A stretch of DNA of 64,000 nt. Origin: Shewanella abyssi (GTDB taxonomy: Bacteria > Pseudomonadota > Gammaproteobacteria > Enterobacterales > Shewanellaceae). The notes below the pieces were generated by a model. That model ran no database searches. It was not told the DNA's origin and worked only from the letters and a program-made list of their open reading frames with translations. Shown piece after piece: positions 24,840 to 33,649 of the stretch. Numbering within the stretch: position 1 is the first letter of the stretch; the number at the start of each line of letters is the position of its first letter. The DNA lies in NCBI RefSeq assembly GCF_023284025.1, contig NZ_JAKIKR010000011.1, positions 34,978-98,977 on the forward strand, written 5' to 3'. Position numbers and translations under genes: made by a program.

Positions 24840-25151
24840 GCTGCTTTTAATCCTTGTTAGAAGGGCTTAACAGCCTATTGAGCTATTATTCACCCTGCTA
24901 TTTAGTAAACGTATGAATGACTGAAACATCGCAGCTTGAGTGCAGCTAACCTATCAGTTTAACGCTCTACGTTTTGACAAAAATCTAGAAATTACACTCA
25001 CGTTAAAGCCAAGCTGATCAGTTGTCAAAACTTGCTACAATTTAAACCGCTAAAGTAAGAGGTCTAACGGCTTAATTCCTTGTGATTTTTGGCCGTAAAC
25101 ATCGATTTATCCATGCTAAACTAGTACGAATGTCCATAAGTGAGCTTTGTT
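24840..25151. other. Divergent promoter region gspA / cca
   Basis: A 312-bp region. GTTTTGACA (24971-24979) and TGTCAAAAC (25023-25031) are exact inverted copies 43 bp apart; each contains a TTGACA-like hexamer pointing inward, possibly -35 elements or an operator. Nothing else is recognised. Confidence 0.4.
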
Positions 25152-26381
25152 GTGAAAATCTACCTCGTTGGCGGCGCTGTCCGCGATAATTTACTCAACC
25201 TACCGATAAAAGATCGTGACTATATGGTTGTAGGTTCCACGCCGGAGCAGATGCTAGCCCAAGGTTACAAGCAAGTCGGCAAGGACTTTCCAGTATTTCT
25301 GCATCCACGCACACAACAAGAGTACGCCCTTGCTCGAACCGAGCGAAAAACGGCGGCGGGATATGGCGGCTTTAGCGTCGATGCTGCGCCTAATGTAACG
25401 TTAGAACAAGACTTACTGCGCCGAGATCTGACCATAAATGCAATCGCCCAAGATGATGATGGCAAGTTATATGATCCGTATTTGGGTATTGCCGATATTA
25501 ATAGTCGGCTCCTAAGGCATGTGTCTGAGGCATTTGTAGAAGATCCACTGCGCGTACTACGGGTTGCCCGCTTCGCCGCTCGTTTTCATGCTCTGGGTTT
25601 TACCATTGCAGAGGAGACTCTGGCGTTAATGGCTGAAATAAGCCAAAGTGGTGAACTCGAAGCCTTAACACCAGAGCGAGTCTATATAGAGCTAGATAAA
25701 GCGTTATCGAGCGATGCTCCGCAGGTATTTTTTAGCGTGCTAAAAGAGTGCGGAGCTCTAAGGATACTGTTTCCAGAGATTGATGCGCTGTTTGGTGTGC
25801 CCCAACCTAAGCAGTGGCACCCTGAAATCGACACAGGCATCCATACGTTAATGGTACTTGAGCAAGCGGCCAAGTTGTCTAATGACAATGCCGTAAGGTT
25901 TGCTGCGCTGGTACATGATTTAGGTAAGGCGTTAAGCCCTAAAGAGTCGTTACCGAAACATCATGGTCACGGCCAAAAAGGCTTGCCTCTAATCAAAGCG
26001 CTCTGTCATCGCTTTAGAGTGCCAAATGACTACCGGGATTTGGCACTACTGGTTAGCGACCAACATCAAAACATCCACAATGCGATGGAGCTACGGGCTG
26101 ACACCATTGTTAAGTTGTTCGACAAAGCTGACTTTTGGCGTAAACCGCAACGCATAGAGCAGTTATTGCTCAGTTGTGAAGCTGATGCCCGAGGTCGTAC
26201 AGGTCTTGAGCTAAATGACTACCCTCAGGCGAACTACATACTGCAGTGCTTTAATGCCGCATCAACTGTCGCGGTAAAGGCCATAATTGATGACGGTTTT
26301 ACAGGCGCAGAGATTAGAGAACAGCTGACAATTAAACGCATTGCAGCAGTGCAAAATATTAAAAATAGTCGCCAAAGTTAA
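25152..26381 (+). CDS. cca: CCA-adding tRNA nucleotidyltransferase
   Basis: Adds and repairs the 3' CCA of tRNAs without a template. The frame opens with GTG at 25140, but a second GTG at 25152 yields the standard N-terminus [12 protein letters not shown], with AAGTGAG at proper spacing, and is preferred (409 residues). The class-II nucleotidyltransferase motifs are GGAVRD and the DRDYMVVG carboxylates. [11 protein letters not shown] and [15 protein letters not shown] follow near residues 90-145, then an HD domain ([11 protein letters not shown]) with the phosphodiesterase/phosphatase activity seen in gammaproteobacterial enzymes. The position near uppP/folB/plsY/tsaD is conserved in this class. 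Confidence 0.97.
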   Translation: MKIYLVGGAVRDNLLNLPIKDRDYMVVGSTPEQMLAQGYKQVGKDFPVFLHPRTQQEYALARTERKTAAGYGGFSVDAAPNVTLEQDLLRRDLTINAIAQDDDGKLYDPYLGIADINSRLLRHVSEAFVEDPLRVLRVARFAARFHALGFTIAEETLALMAEISQSGELEALTPERVYIELDKALSSDAPQVFFSVLKECGALRILFPEIDALFGVPQPKQWHPEIDTGIHTLMVLEQAAKLSNDNAVRFAALVHDLGKALSPKESLPKHHGHGQKGLPLIKALCHRFRVPNDYRDLALLVSDQHQNIHNAMELRADTIVKLFDKADFWRKPQRIEQLLLSCEADARGRTGLELNDYPQANYILQCFNAASTVAVKAIIDDGFTGAEIREQLTIKRIAAVQNIKNSRQS

Positions 26382-26413
26382 GCTGAAACTCAAAAACTAA
26401 TCGTTGATTTGTA

Positions 26414-26460
26414 TATCCCCAGCTTACCTGAATTCTGCATCTTCAGGTAAGCTGGGGATA
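26414..26460. repeat. 47-bp near-perfect palindrome (repeat family member)
   Basis: TATCCCCAGCTTACCTGAA (26414-26432) and its exact reverse complement (26442-26460) flank a 9-base loop, TTCTGCATC: 19-bp perfect arms. Its TTACCTGAA and TGCATCTTCAGGT parts relate it to the repeats at 28053 and 45480. It lies 32 bp after the cca stop and may also terminate transcription. Confidence 0.85.
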
Positions 26461-26656
26461 ACTAGTCTAATATTAAATTTGTGCTACATAGCATTAAAAT
26501 TGTACTTAGCTTGCAATTGAGCAAATATTCGCTAAGGTATTCAGACCTTAGCGTTAAAATGCGTAGCAAATTTTTTTGTCTATGACATAATTAACTTGTT
26601 CAGTTGTCCTGTGCAGCTGTGCTGACTAAATCCAACCTATATAAAGGGAATTCCCG

Positions 26657-26923
26657 ATGAATAAAAAAGTACTTTTGATTGCTGGTGTAGCAATGACTGC
26701 CCTTCTAGGTGGTTGTGCAAACACTACTGCTCTTGAAGAAAGCGTTGCAAACCTAGGTAACAAAGTTGACCAGCTTTCTGCTGAAGTTAGCTCTCTAAAA
26801 TCAGATCACGGCAAAATATCTGCTGACATCAATGATGCAAAAGCAGCAGCTATGGACGCACAAGCAGAAGCTAAGCGTGCTAACGACCGTATCGACAACG
26901 TAGCCTCTTCTTACAAGAAGTAA
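26657..26923 (+). CDS. lpp: Major outer-membrane lipoprotein Lpp
   Basis: An 88-residue Braun-type lipoprotein, abundant in the outer membrane and linked covalently to peptidoglycan. The signal peptide MNKKVLLIAGVAMTALLGGC ends in the lipobox LGGC with the lipidated Cys at residue 20. The mature part is a continuous coiled coil with heptad Leu/Val spacing (LEESVANLGNKVDQLSAEV), then an Ala-rich trimer region, and ends YKK, whose terminal Lys is the expected peptidoglycan attachment point. AAAGGGAATTCCCG before the ATG provides the ribosome binding site. A strong hairpin follows. The adjacent convergent gene encodes an L,D-transpeptidase, the enzyme class that makes this link. Confidence 0.95.
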   Translation: MNKKVLLIAGVAMTALLGGCANTTALEESVANLGNKVDQLSAEVSSLKSDHGKISADINDAKAAAMDAQAEAKRANDRIDNVASSYKK

Positions 26924-26962
26924 TTACGTTTAGGCATTAGCTTAGTCATTAAGCTGATCCCC

Positions 26963-27002
26963 AAGGCTTGGTTTCAAGGTAACTTGACCAAGCCTTAAAT
27001 TT
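26963..27002 (+). terminator. lpp terminator
   Basis: AAGGCTTGGT (26963-26972) pairs with ACCAAGCCTT (26987-26996), and inner CAAG/CTTG pairs extend the stem. AAATTT follows. Long stable stem as expected after a highly expressed gene. Confidence 0.8.
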
Positions 27003-27068
27003 ATCTGCGCTAAACTACTGTCTCTCAATAGTCTTAATCTCATTTAATCTTTCACTTTTTAGCAACCA

Positions 27069-27092
27069 TAAAAAAGCGCCCAACATGGACGC
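27069..27092 (-). terminator. L,D-transpeptidase terminator
   Basis: Read on the minus strand: GCGTCC, loop ATGTT, GGGCGC (one G-T pair), followed by a run of T (plus-strand A at 27069-27075). Confidence 0.7.
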
Positions 27093-27125
27093 CTTAATCA
27101 ATGAGCTAACTTTTTATCGTTAACG

Positions 27126-28025
27126 CTAGATTTGAATATTCGTTGGAATGCCACTTTGAGTCAGTAACGCATCATTGGCTTTGCTGTAATCGACATCACC
27201 TTGACCAATAAACTCTACCAACTCACGATTCATCTCAATCAATCGACTGCTTTGCTCTTCAGATTCAGACAATGGCGAGTGAACTTCAATTAATTGTTGT
27301 CCGTCAGGTTCAGCTGAGGTTTTGACGGTTTGGTTAATGATAGTGACAGCTTCACCATACTTAACTTTATTAAATAACCATTCAATATCATCCGGATTAA
27401 GGCGAATACAGCCAGCACTCACACGCATGCCAACGCCGAAGTCTTTATTGGTACCGTGAATAAGATAGCTTCCGTCACCATAAGACAGCTGAATCGCAAA
27501 TTTGCCTAGCGGATTATCAGGACCTGCAAGAACCACTCTTGGTAACTCTTCGCCGCGCTCTTCTAAATGCTCTTTTCGAATGCTTGCTGGCGGCGTCCAG
27601 CTTGGATTTGGGATGCGAGATTTAATCTTGGTCACCATCTCCGGTGTCTCTCGACCAATCCTTCCTATTCCTACCGGAAAAACATGGACTTCCTGACCGT
27701 TTTTTGGAAAGTAATACAGTCTCAGTTCTGCCAAATTAATCACCACCCCTTTATGAGGTACATCCGGTAGCAACATTTGCGTAGGGATCAATAAGCGGCT
27801 TCCAGGCGTTGGTAAGAAAGGGTCAACACCAGGGTTAGATTCCATTAACTCCAAAATACCAATGTTGTACTGTTTAGAGATAGTTTGGAAATAGTCGCCT
27901 TTTTTAACCAAATGCTCTTGTAAGTCACCAACCAAACGACTGCCGCCTTGAGGGATTTGATAAACATTAGCAAATGAAAATAGCGGCGAAGCAGCTAAGA
28001 TGAACAACAGCAATATACGCATCAT
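27126..28025 (-). CDS. L,D-transpeptidase with LysM domain (Lpp-anchoring type)
   Basis: A 299-residue periplasmic YkuD-fold transpeptidase. It has a signal peptide ending near residue 19 (FSFA), a LysM domain at about 36-82 (HLVKKGDYFQTISKQYNI, then NPGVDPFLPTPGSRLLIP) for peptidoglycan binding, and a catalytic domain with His190 in LIHGT and the nucleophile Cys206 in VSAGCIRL. This architecture is that of ErfK/YbiS/YnhG enzymes that attach Lpp to diaminopimelate. It is directly convergent with lpp, as ynhG (ldtE) is in E. coli. It could be the last gene of the folB-folK-uppP-rlmA strand cluster, 52 bp after rlmA. Confidence 0.93.
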   Translation of the reverse strand: MMRILLLFILAASPLFSFANVYQIPQGGSRLVGDLQEHLVKKGDYFQTISKQYNIGILELMESNPGVDPFLPTPGSRLLIPTQMLLPDVPHKGVVINLAELRLYYFPKNGQEVHVFPVGIGRIGRETPEMVTKIKSRIPNPSWTPPASIRKEHLEERGEELPRVVLAGPDNPLGKFAIQLSYGDGSYLIHGTNKDFGVGMRVSAGCIRLNPDDIEWLFNKVKYGEAVTIINQTVKTSAEPDGQQLIEVHSPLSESEEQSSRLIEMNRELVEFIGQGDVDYSKANDALLTQSGIPTNIQI

Positions 28026-28052
28026 CAGTATTTAGAGTTCCATTGGAGTGAA

Positions 28053-28077
28053 TATACCCATCTTACCTGAAGATGCA
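28053..28077. repeat. Half copy of the dispersed repeat
   Basis: TATACCCATCTTACCTGAAG plus ATGCA, matching the left half of the palindromic repeats. The right half is missing; the rlmA stop codon lies directly after. Confidence 0.6.
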
Positions 28078-28911
28078 CTATTTTCTAGTCATCAAGTTAA
28101 TCACAAAGTCTATCTCTAGTGAGTCAAACTTGGCATTTTGGATATGATGCCGCACATTGTCATTTGCGCGCCAGGCATAGGGCGTCATCTCAAGCAGTGC
28201 GATGGCTTGCTCTCCTGAGACATTAACACTGACCGATAGGCGTTCGCTGTTTAATAGCTCAAGCTCTTTCGGTAGATTATGACTGACAGGCTTCTCACTG
28301 AGATCTGGGTAGATAAACTCTCTTATCTGCCATAAGTGTCTAGGGCCTGCTGCAACCTGCAACAAAATCCCCTCCTGCTTAAGCACCCGAGTAAGCTCCT
28401 TTCCCTTAAGAGGCTTGTCGATTAAGGTGATAAGATCAAAGCTTTCATCCTTTATCGGCAGATGTTTTAAATTTGAAACGATATAAGTTGGGCCGGTTTG
28501 TGACTTTGCTGCCGCGAAGATGGCATTTTCCGCCTCTGAGATCCCTGTTTGCTCCAGAGCTGTTTCAGGTCGTTGCTCGGCTAAGATATCCTTAACCGTT
28601 CTTAAAAAATAACCTTCACCACAATCATAATCTAACTGCGATAATGTAGCTTCTGCAGCAAATTGAGGCAGGTTAGCAATCATCTCAGCCAGCTTCTCTG
28701 CCAGCGACACATAGATACCTGACTCAAGCACGTAGCGCTTAGCACGCATAACCGCTCGAGAGTCTATTTTTGGTTTTTTTACCTGCCCAAAGAGCCAATA
28801 GCCTTGCTCATTTTTGTCAAAGTGGTGCTTGTTTTCACAATGCAGGCCTTTTGACTCTTCGTGCACCATTAACGGTGATTGGCAAGTTGGACAAAGATAA
28901 ATACTGTTCAT
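28078..28911 (-). CDS. rlmA: 23S rRNA (guanine-N1)-methyltransferase RlmA
   Basis: Methylates N1 of G745 in 23S rRNA (E. coli numbering) using S-adenosylmethionine. The 277-residue length is typical. It starts with a four-ligand zinc finger (YLCPTCQSPL at about residues 5-14, then LHCENKHHFD at about 28-37). The characteristic MRAKRYVLESGIY segment follows, then the Rossmann methyltransferase with motif I LDYDCGEGYFL at about 97-107 and VSNLKHLPIKDESFDLI near 150. The family's NLLP motif after the zinc finger is not conserved here. It is downstream of uppP by 42 bp on the same strand. Confidence 0.9.
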   Translation of the reverse strand: MNSIYLCPTCQSPLMVHEESKGLHCENKHHFDKNEQGYWLFGQVKKPKIDSRAVMRAKRYVLESGIYVSLAEKLAEMIANLPQFAAEATLSQLDYDCGEGYFLRTVKDILAEQRPETALEQTGISEAENAIFAAAKSQTGPTYIVSNLKHLPIKDESFDLITLIDKPLKGKELTRVLKQEGILLQVAAGPRHLWQIREFIYPDLSEKPVSHNLPKELELLNSERLSVSVNVSGEQAIALLEMTPYAWRANDNVRHHIQNAKFDSLEIDFVINLMTRK

Positions 28912-28953
28912 GACACGCTCGCTGTTAACATATATAAGTAATTCGAATTCACT

Positions 28954-29754
28954 TTAAAAGAAGATAAAGCCACACAACACCGCCCCTAACACTAGACGGT
29001 AAATAACAAACGGCGTCATGCCCATTTTGCTGATGATTTTCAAAAAATAGTGGATGCAAACATAGGCTGCGGCAAATGACACTATAATGCCTAACCCTAG
29101 TGCTTGATAGTCGATAGCCTGGCCACTGGAAATAAGATCCTTAGTCACTAAAATTGCCGCACCTAGGCTCACCGGTACCGACATTAAAAATGAAAATCTT
29201 GCCGCAGCTTCTCGGCTTAAACCAAGCATCAACGCTGCCGTAATAGTGGCACCTGATCGTGATGTACCAGGGATCAGCGCCATCGCCTGTGCTACACCAA
29301 TAATAAGTGCTTTCTTCCAACCCACTTGAAACTCATTAAAGCCTTGGCGCTGCATTTTATCAGCCCACCAAAGTAGTAAACCAAAAATGATCGTCGTTGC
29401 CGCTATCACTTCGATATTACGCAGATGAGTTGCAATAAAGTCTTTTGCCGTAAAGCCAACAATCACCGCAGGAATGGTGGCTAAGATAATCCACCAAGAC
29501 AACTTACTCTCTTCGGTTTGCTTGCCGCTGACAATACTGCCAATCCACGCCTTAAACATGGAAAGTAGCTCTTTACGAAAATACATAACCACAGCCAGCA
29601 GCGAGCCGGTATTGACTGCGACATCAAACGACAAGCCTTGATCTTGCCAATCCAACAATTGAGCAGGCAAAATTAGGTGTGCTGAGCTTGAAATGGGTAA
29701 AAACTCGGTGAGGCCCTGGATCAGCGCCAATATAATCACCTGAAAAGTGTCCAT
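28954..29754 (-). CDS. uppP: Undecaprenyl-diphosphatase UppP (BacA)
   Basis: Inner-membrane enzyme that dephosphorylates undecaprenyl diphosphate so the carrier can be reused for cell-wall polymers; overproduction confers bacitracin resistance in other species. It has 266 residues with about eight membrane helices. The two catalytic motifs are present: [16 protein letters not shown] near the N-terminus and [10 protein letters not shown] near residue 160. It lies 24 bp downstream of folK, and the folB/uppP neighbourhood is conserved in gammaproteobacteria. Confidence 0.97.
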   Translation of the reverse strand: MDTFQVIILALIQGLTEFLPISSSAHLILPAQLLDWQDQGLSFDVAVNTGSLLAVVMYFRKELLSMFKAWIGSIVSGKQTEESKLSWWIILATIPAVIVGFTAKDFIATHLRNIEVIAATTIIFGLLLWWADKMQRQGFNEFQVGWKKALIIGVAQAMALIPGTSRSGATITAALMLGLSREAAARFSFLMSVPVSLGAAILVTKDLISSGQAIDYQALGLGIIVSFAAAYVCIHYFLKIISKMGMTPFVIYRLVLGAVLCGFIFF

Positions 29755-29778
29755 AACTATCCTATATCTAACAGCGCT

Positions 29779-30270
29779 TTATGCTGACCAGTCGAACTCA
29801 ATAGGCCATAAATTTTGTTGAGTCTTGTCATAACTATCCCAGAGGGTTTGATATGACTCGTTTGTCACCGGGTGAGTTAGCTGCGGAGCAATTTCAGCCA
29901 GCGGCCAAAGCACAAATGCGTTGTACAGAATCTCTGCACGTGGCAAGGCTATTGGTGCCTGACAAACCACATCATCATAAAGCAGCAAGTCGAGATCTAA
30001 TGTTCTCGCGGCAAATTTCTTAGCCCCTTTAACACGGCCATGGTCTTGTTCGATCTGCTTAAACCTCGCAACAACAGCCTCGATTGGCAACGTCGTGTTA
30101 GCTGCCACCACCATATTAAGAAAATTAGTACCGTCAAAGCCTACCGCTTCGCTTTCAAAAACTGACGAAAGTAGCAGCTCATCGAAATGGCAATCCAGAT
30201 CAATTAAGGCCGCCTTAAGATAACGAATAGGCTCAATGTTGCTGCCTAGACTAATGTAAACCCTAGCCAT
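29779..30270 (-). CDS. folK: Dihydropterin pyrophosphokinase FolK
   Basis: Transfers pyrophosphate from ATP to 6-hydroxymethyl-7,8-dihydropterin in folate synthesis. The 163 residues begin with MARVYISLGSNIEPI, the family start. ARTLDLDLLLYDD near residues 90-102 is the HPPK signature with the Mg-binding aspartates, and LPRAEILYNAFVLWPLAEIAP follows in outline. Its ATG comes directly after the folB stop with no gap, so the two consecutive-pathway enzymes are translationally linked. This folK next to folB differs from the E. coli arrangement, where folK is with pcnB; a second copy elsewhere in the genome is possible. Confidence 0.95.
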   Translation of the reverse strand: MARVYISLGSNIEPIRYLKAALIDLDCHFDELLLSSVFESEAVGFDGTNFLNMVVAANTTLPIEAVVARFKQIEQDHGRVKGAKKFAARTLDLDLLLYDDVVCQAPIALPRAEILYNAFVLWPLAEIAPQLTHPVTNESYQTLWDSYDKTQQNLWPIEFDWSA

Positions 30271-30624
30271 CTATGCATGACCTCTTTCGATTTCAACACC
30301 CACGGCTACCGCCGTAGGTACCGCGCCAGGCTTCATCACTTTCACTTTCACCCACAGCACGTTAAATTCTGTCATAACGCAATGTGCGACGCGCTCAGCA
30401 ACCGTCTCAATAAGCTCGATGGGCTTTTCCGTGATCAAAGCTGTGAGCCGATTCGACACGGTTTCATAGCACAACGCATTTTCATAAGCGTCACTCGCAG
30501 CGGCTAAGCGATTATCCCAAGCCATATCTAAATCCAGTAACAAGGTTTGATGGATCTGCTTTTCCCACTCATAGATCCCAATGACGGTTTCTATTTTAAG
30601 TCCTCTAATCAGTACTTTATCCAT
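30271..30624 (-). CDS. folB: Dihydroneopterin aldolase FolB
   Basis: Converts 7,8-dihydroneopterin to 6-hydroxymethyl-dihydropterin and glycolaldehyde in folate synthesis. The 117 residues have the usual features: MDKVLIRGLKIETVIGIYEWEK at the N-terminus (shown here as the RGLKIETVIGIYEWE pattern), CYETVSNRL near residue 53, and the catalytic-region Lys in VKVMKPGAVP near 100. GGAGG precedes the ATG. First gene of a minus-strand cluster folB-folK-uppP-rlmA, and divergent from plsY as in E. coli. Confidence 0.96.
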   Translation of the reverse strand: MDKVLIRGLKIETVIGIYEWEKQIHQTLLLDLDMAWDNRLAAASDAYENALCYETVSNRLTALITEKPIELIETVAERVAHCVMTEFNVLWVKVKVMKPGAVPTAVAVGVEIERGHA

Positions 30625-30936
30625 GATTCCTCCAAAACCTTAATATTTGCCACTGAGGTCTGATAAGCTAAAGCGAACAAAAAGGATATAATCCGTCGCA
30701 AAGCTAAGATATTACTCTATGGCTCTTTCGAACGAGAGAAAATCCAAGTAGGATAATTTCCCGTAAACAAAGAATTTATTAAAACAGCAGCTTTATATGC
30801 AAGGTAGCGAATAAAGCGTTCAGAAGCTGTTTTTTGTGCTCCAATTAGCTCACAAATATACAAGCCAGTGAGCTGAGTCTAAAGAGCATTTTTTTGTGTG
30901 GCGCGATAATACCCTAAGACGGATAAGGAAACCAAT
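30625..30936. other. Divergent region folB / plsY
   Basis: A 312-bp spacer with promoters for both genes. It contains a structured element at 30781-30836 (listed separately) and a degenerate TCCAAGTAGGATA at about 30753-30765 that resembles the core of the dispersed repeat. No open frame looks coding. Confidence 0.45.
30781..30836 (+). terminator. Hairpin with T tract upstream of plsY
   Basis: AAAACAGC (30781-30788) pairs with GCTGTTTT (30826-30833) and, inside it, GCTTTAT (30790-30796) pairs with ATAAAGC (30811-30817); a T run follows. It looks like an intrinsic terminator about 100 bp before plsY, so it may end a short leader or small RNA. Confidence 0.5.
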
Positions 30937-31548
30937 TTGACCACAACAGTACTAACAATAATGATGATAGTGGGTGCCTATTTGGCAGGCTCAATATCGA
31001 GTGCTGTACTCGTGTGTAAAATGCGCGGTTTGCCAGACCCCAGAACCGCAGGTTCAGGTAACCCCGGCGCCACCAATGTACTGCGCATCGGCGGCGCCAG
31101 TTCAGCCATACTGGTACTTTTCTTCGACATGCTTAAAGGCGCGCTTCCTGCTTATCTCGCGTTTAGATTAGGGGTAGATCCTATCGCGCTCGGGCTTATC
31201 GCTATTGCTGCCTGCCTAGGTCACATCTTTCCCATCTTTTTCGGATTTAAAGGCGGCAAAGGTGTTGCGACGGCATTTGGCGCTATGGCCCCCATTGGTC
31301 ACTTTCTTGCACTTTCCTTGATGCTGACATGGGCGGTAATAGTGCTAATCACCCGCTACTCCTCTTTTGCGGCTATTTGCACAGCATTACTCGCGCCAAT
31401 ATACACCTGGTGGCTCGACGATAGATTTACCATTCCTGTGGCGATGCTATCGACACTGATCGTTATCCGTCATAAAGACAATATTAAACGCTTACTAAAA
31501 GGTGAAGAATCTAAAGTGTCACGCAAGCGCCGCAATAAAACCTCTTAA
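30937..31548 (+). CDS. plsY: Glycerol-3-phosphate acyltransferase PlsY
   Basis: Inner-membrane enzyme that acylates glycerol-3-phosphate with acyl phosphate, starting phospholipid synthesis. The 203 residues contain the family motifs [26 protein letters not shown] near residues 40-54, the [21 protein letters not shown] segment near 95-115 (abbreviated), and about five membrane helices. GGATAAGGA lies upstream at a distance of about eight bases. The basic C-terminus (SRKRRNKTS) is cytosolic. Divergent from folB and convergent with tsaD. Confidence 0.96.
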   Translation: MTTTVLTIMMIVGAYLAGSISSAVLVCKMRGLPDPRTAGSGNPGATNVLRIGGASSAILVLFFDMLKGALPAYLAFRLGVDPIALGLIAIAACLGHIFPIFFGFKGGKGVATAFGAMAPIGHFLALSLMLTWAVIVLITRYSSFAAICTALLAPIYTWWLDDRFTIPVAMLSTLIVIRHKDNIKRLLKGEESKVSRKRRNKTS

Positions 31549-31587
31549 GCGAGGCATAACTTTACATAAGCCAGCACTAAAAAAGAC

Positions 31588-31614
31588 ATAAAAAACGGCG
31601 CTTAAAAGCGCCGT
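31588..31614 (-). terminator. tsaD terminator
   Basis: ACGGCGCT (31595-31602), loop TAAA, AGCGCCGT (31607-31614); the A run at 31590-31595 is a T tract on the minus strand. Confidence 0.85.
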
Positions 31615-31633
31615 CATTATCAACCAAGCGAGA

Positions 31634-32650
31634 TCAATCGACAGGCTCTAAGGTGTCTAAAGGCCATCTAGGTTGACCTTTAACGCTTAAGTCGTCAGTT
31701 TGACCCGCCTTTAAACGCTGTAAGCCCGCATATGCGATCATCGCGCCATTATCAGTACAGAACTCACCCCGAGGGTAATACACCCTACCACCGAGGTTCT
31801 GCATCATCTCAGCGAGGGAGGCACGCAAGCGAGTATTCGCGCTAACACCACCCGCTATCACCAAACGTTGGTAACCCGTTTGCTTTAATGCACGCTTACA
31901 TTTAATCGCCAAGGTGTCGACAACGGCTTCTTCGAAGGCGCAGGCGATATTGGCACGGGTTTGGTCATCTTTGGGCTCTGCTGCAATCGTATTAGCGGCA
32001 AATGTTTTCAGACCAGAAAAACTAAAATTAAGCCCAGGTTTATCAGTCATCGGTCTTGGAAAGCGATAGCTCTTTGCAATGCCTTTAGCGGCCAGTTTTG
32101 CCAATCTAGGCCCACCGGGATAGTCGAGCCCTAACAGTTTGGCTGTTTTGTCGAATGCTTCACCTGCAGCGTCATCAACAGACTCGCCTAATACCTCGTA
32201 GCGACCAATGCCTTCAACACCAACCAGCATCGAGTGTCCACCGGAAACCAACAACGCAAGGAAGGGGAATTCTGGCACGTCATCTTCTAACATCGGCGCT
32301 AATAAGTGCCCCTCCATGTGATGCACCCCAATGGCAGGTTTATCCCAAGAGAAAGCTAACGCACGACCAACACACGCCCCAACCAGCAGAGCGCCAATAA
32401 GCCCAGGGCCTTTGGTATAAGCGATACCGTCGATATCTTCAATCGTCATATCGGCATCAGCCAATGCTTGGCGAATTAACGGTACGATTTTACGAACATG
32501 GTCCCGAGACGCCAACTCAGGCACGACGCCGCCGTAGTCTGCATGCAGTTTCACCTGACTATAAAGGGTATGTGACAGTAGCCCTTTCTCATCATCATAA
32601 ACTGCTATTCCTGTTTCATCACAAGATGTCTCTATTCCTAAAACCCGCAT
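31634..32650 (-). CDS. tsaD: tRNA N6-adenosine threonylcarbamoyltransferase TsaD
   Basis: Catalytic subunit of the complex (with TsaB and TsaE) that makes t6A37 on tRNAs decoding ANN codons. The 338 residues begin [19 protein letters not shown], the ASKHA phosphate-binding motif. The metal-binding HHMEGH motif is near residue 110, VSGGHSMLV near 135, and [13 protein letters not shown] near 266. Divergent from rpsU, the universal gammaproteobacterial arrangement; it modifies the tRNA-Ile2 type of tRNA encoded further right in this window. Confidence 0.97.
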   Translation of the reverse strand: MRVLGIETSCDETGIAVYDDEKGLLSHTLYSQVKLHADYGGVVPELASRDHVRKIVPLIRQALADADMTIEDIDGIAYTKGPGLIGALLVGACVGRALAFSWDKPAIGVHHMEGHLLAPMLEDDVPEFPFLALLVSGGHSMLVGVEGIGRYEVLGESVDDAAGEAFDKTAKLLGLDYPGGPRLAKLAAKGIAKSYRFPRPMTDKPGLNFSFSGLKTFAANTIAAEPKDDQTRANIACAFEEAVVDTLAIKCKRALKQTGYQRLVIAGGVSANTRLRASLAEMMQNLGGRVYYPRGEFCTDNGAMIAYAGLQRLKAGQTDDLSVKGQPRWPLDTLEPVD

Positions 32651-32776
32651 TTTATCTCATCTTTACTTCATACAATTGCCGCCAATTCTACCTGCTGTGC
32701 TTTAATTACTCCATAGCCCGATAACGTTCTAAGTGCATTATTGCCAATTAGACCTCATTCTGTTCGCTATAAGGGG

Positions 32777-32806
32777 TTTACAACTGGGGCCGAGTCGGTA
32801 TAGAAT
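32777..32806 (+). promoter_or_regulatory. rpsU operon promoter
   Basis: TTTACA (32777-32782), then TATAGA (32799-32804, 16-bp spacing) or TAGAAT (32801-32806, 18-bp), followed by a GC-containing discriminator. It is about 75 bp before rpsU, facing the macromolecular-synthesis operon. Confidence 0.55.
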
Positions 32807-32878
32807 TCCGCACCATTTTTAAATTATCTGAGTCAAGTAATTGTCTCAATGCAACCGACACCTAAGGGGTGATGGCTA

Positions 32879-33094
32879 ATGCCAATTATTAAAGTACGTG
32901 AAAACGAACCATTCGACGTAGCTCTACGTCGTTTCAAGCGCTCTTGTGAAAAAGCTGGTATCTTAGCTGACGTTCGTGCTCGTGAGTTCTACGAGAAGCC
33001 AACGACTGCACGTAAACGTGCTAAAGCCGCTGCTATCAAGCGTCTTGCTAAGAAGCTTTCTCGCGAAAACGCACGTCGCGTACGTTTATACTAA
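32879..33094 (+). CDS. rpsU: 30S ribosomal protein S21
   Basis: A 71-residue, very basic ribosomal protein of the small-subunit platform, needed for natural mRNA initiation. The sequence [20 protein letters not shown] and the C-terminal [14 protein letters not shown] are nearly invariant in gammaproteobacteria. AAGGGGTGATGGCT precedes the start. First gene of the rpsU-yqeY-dnaG-rpoD operon linking translation, replication and transcription; codon use is that of a highly expressed gene. Confidence 0.99.
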   Translation: MPIIKVRENEPFDVALRRFKRSCEKAGILADVRAREFYEKPTTARKRAKAAAIKRLAKKLSRENARRVRLY

Positions 33095-33101
33095 TCTCAT
33101 T

Positions 33102-33545
33102 ATGAGCCTAATTGATCAGCTAAAAGAACAGATGAAAGACGCCATGCGTGCCAAACTAAAGGTACGCTTGGGGACTATTCGTATGGCACTAGCCGCCGTC
33201 AAACAAATTGAAGTGGATACCCGCGAATCTTTGAATGACGACCAAGCTATAGCGGTCTTAACCAAAATGGTTAAACAGCGTCGTGATTCTCTTGCTCAAT
33301 ATGAAGCAGCAGGCCGTGACGATCTAGCGCAAAAAGAAGCAGAAGAGATTCAAGTACTTGAAGACTTCCTGCCTCAGCCTCTTACTGAAGAGGAAATTGT
33401 TGCGTTAGTTGATGCAAGCATCTCAGAGATGAGCGCATCCTCCATGGCGGACATGGGTAAAGTGATGGGATCATTAAAACCGAAGGTAATGGGCAGAGCA
33501 GATATGGCGGCAATTGGCGCTATGATCCGTGCAAAACTCAAGTAG
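33102..33545 (+). CDS. GatB/YqeY domain protein
   Basis: A 147-residue YqeY-type protein whose fold resembles the tRNA-binding tail of amidotransferase subunit GatB; its cellular role is not established. The ATG at 33102 (MSLIDQLKEQMKDAMRAK) gives the family start and sits 7 bp after the rpsU stop; the frame itself runs further upstream through rpsU out of phase, which is not coding. The conserved LGTIRMALAAVKQIEVDTR and FLPQPLTEEEI segments are present. Lying inside the rpsU-dnaG-rpoD operon is common in marine gammaproteobacteria and many other phyla. Confidence 0.93.
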   Translation: MSLIDQLKEQMKDAMRAKLKVRLGTIRMALAAVKQIEVDTRESLNDDQAIAVLTKMVKQRRDSLAQYEAAGRDDLAQKEAEEIQVLEDFLPQPLTEEEIVALVDASISEMSASSMADMGKVMGSLKPKVMGRADMAAIGAMIRAKLK

Positions 33546-33566
33546 TTTTAGTTTTAATGATGAATG

Positions 33567-33596
33567 AGCCGTGCTTTTGCGCGGCTTGTTTGTTTT
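33567..33596 (+). terminator. Attenuating hairpin before dnaG
   Basis: AGCCGTGC (33567-33574) pairs with GCGCGGCT (33579-33586) with one G-T pair, then TGTTTGTTTT. A partial terminator between the ribosomal protein gene and dnaG is known in E. coli and would lower dnaG expression here too. Confidence 0.55.
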
Positions 33597-33649
33597 CGTT
33601 TTTCTCTATTTTAACTTCACGTAATTAAAGGTGGCATTTAACAACACTA

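Noticed and set aside
32976..33101. Upstream extension of the yqeY frame
   Set aside because: It runs through rpsU in another phase; the ATG at 33102 gives the family N-terminus.
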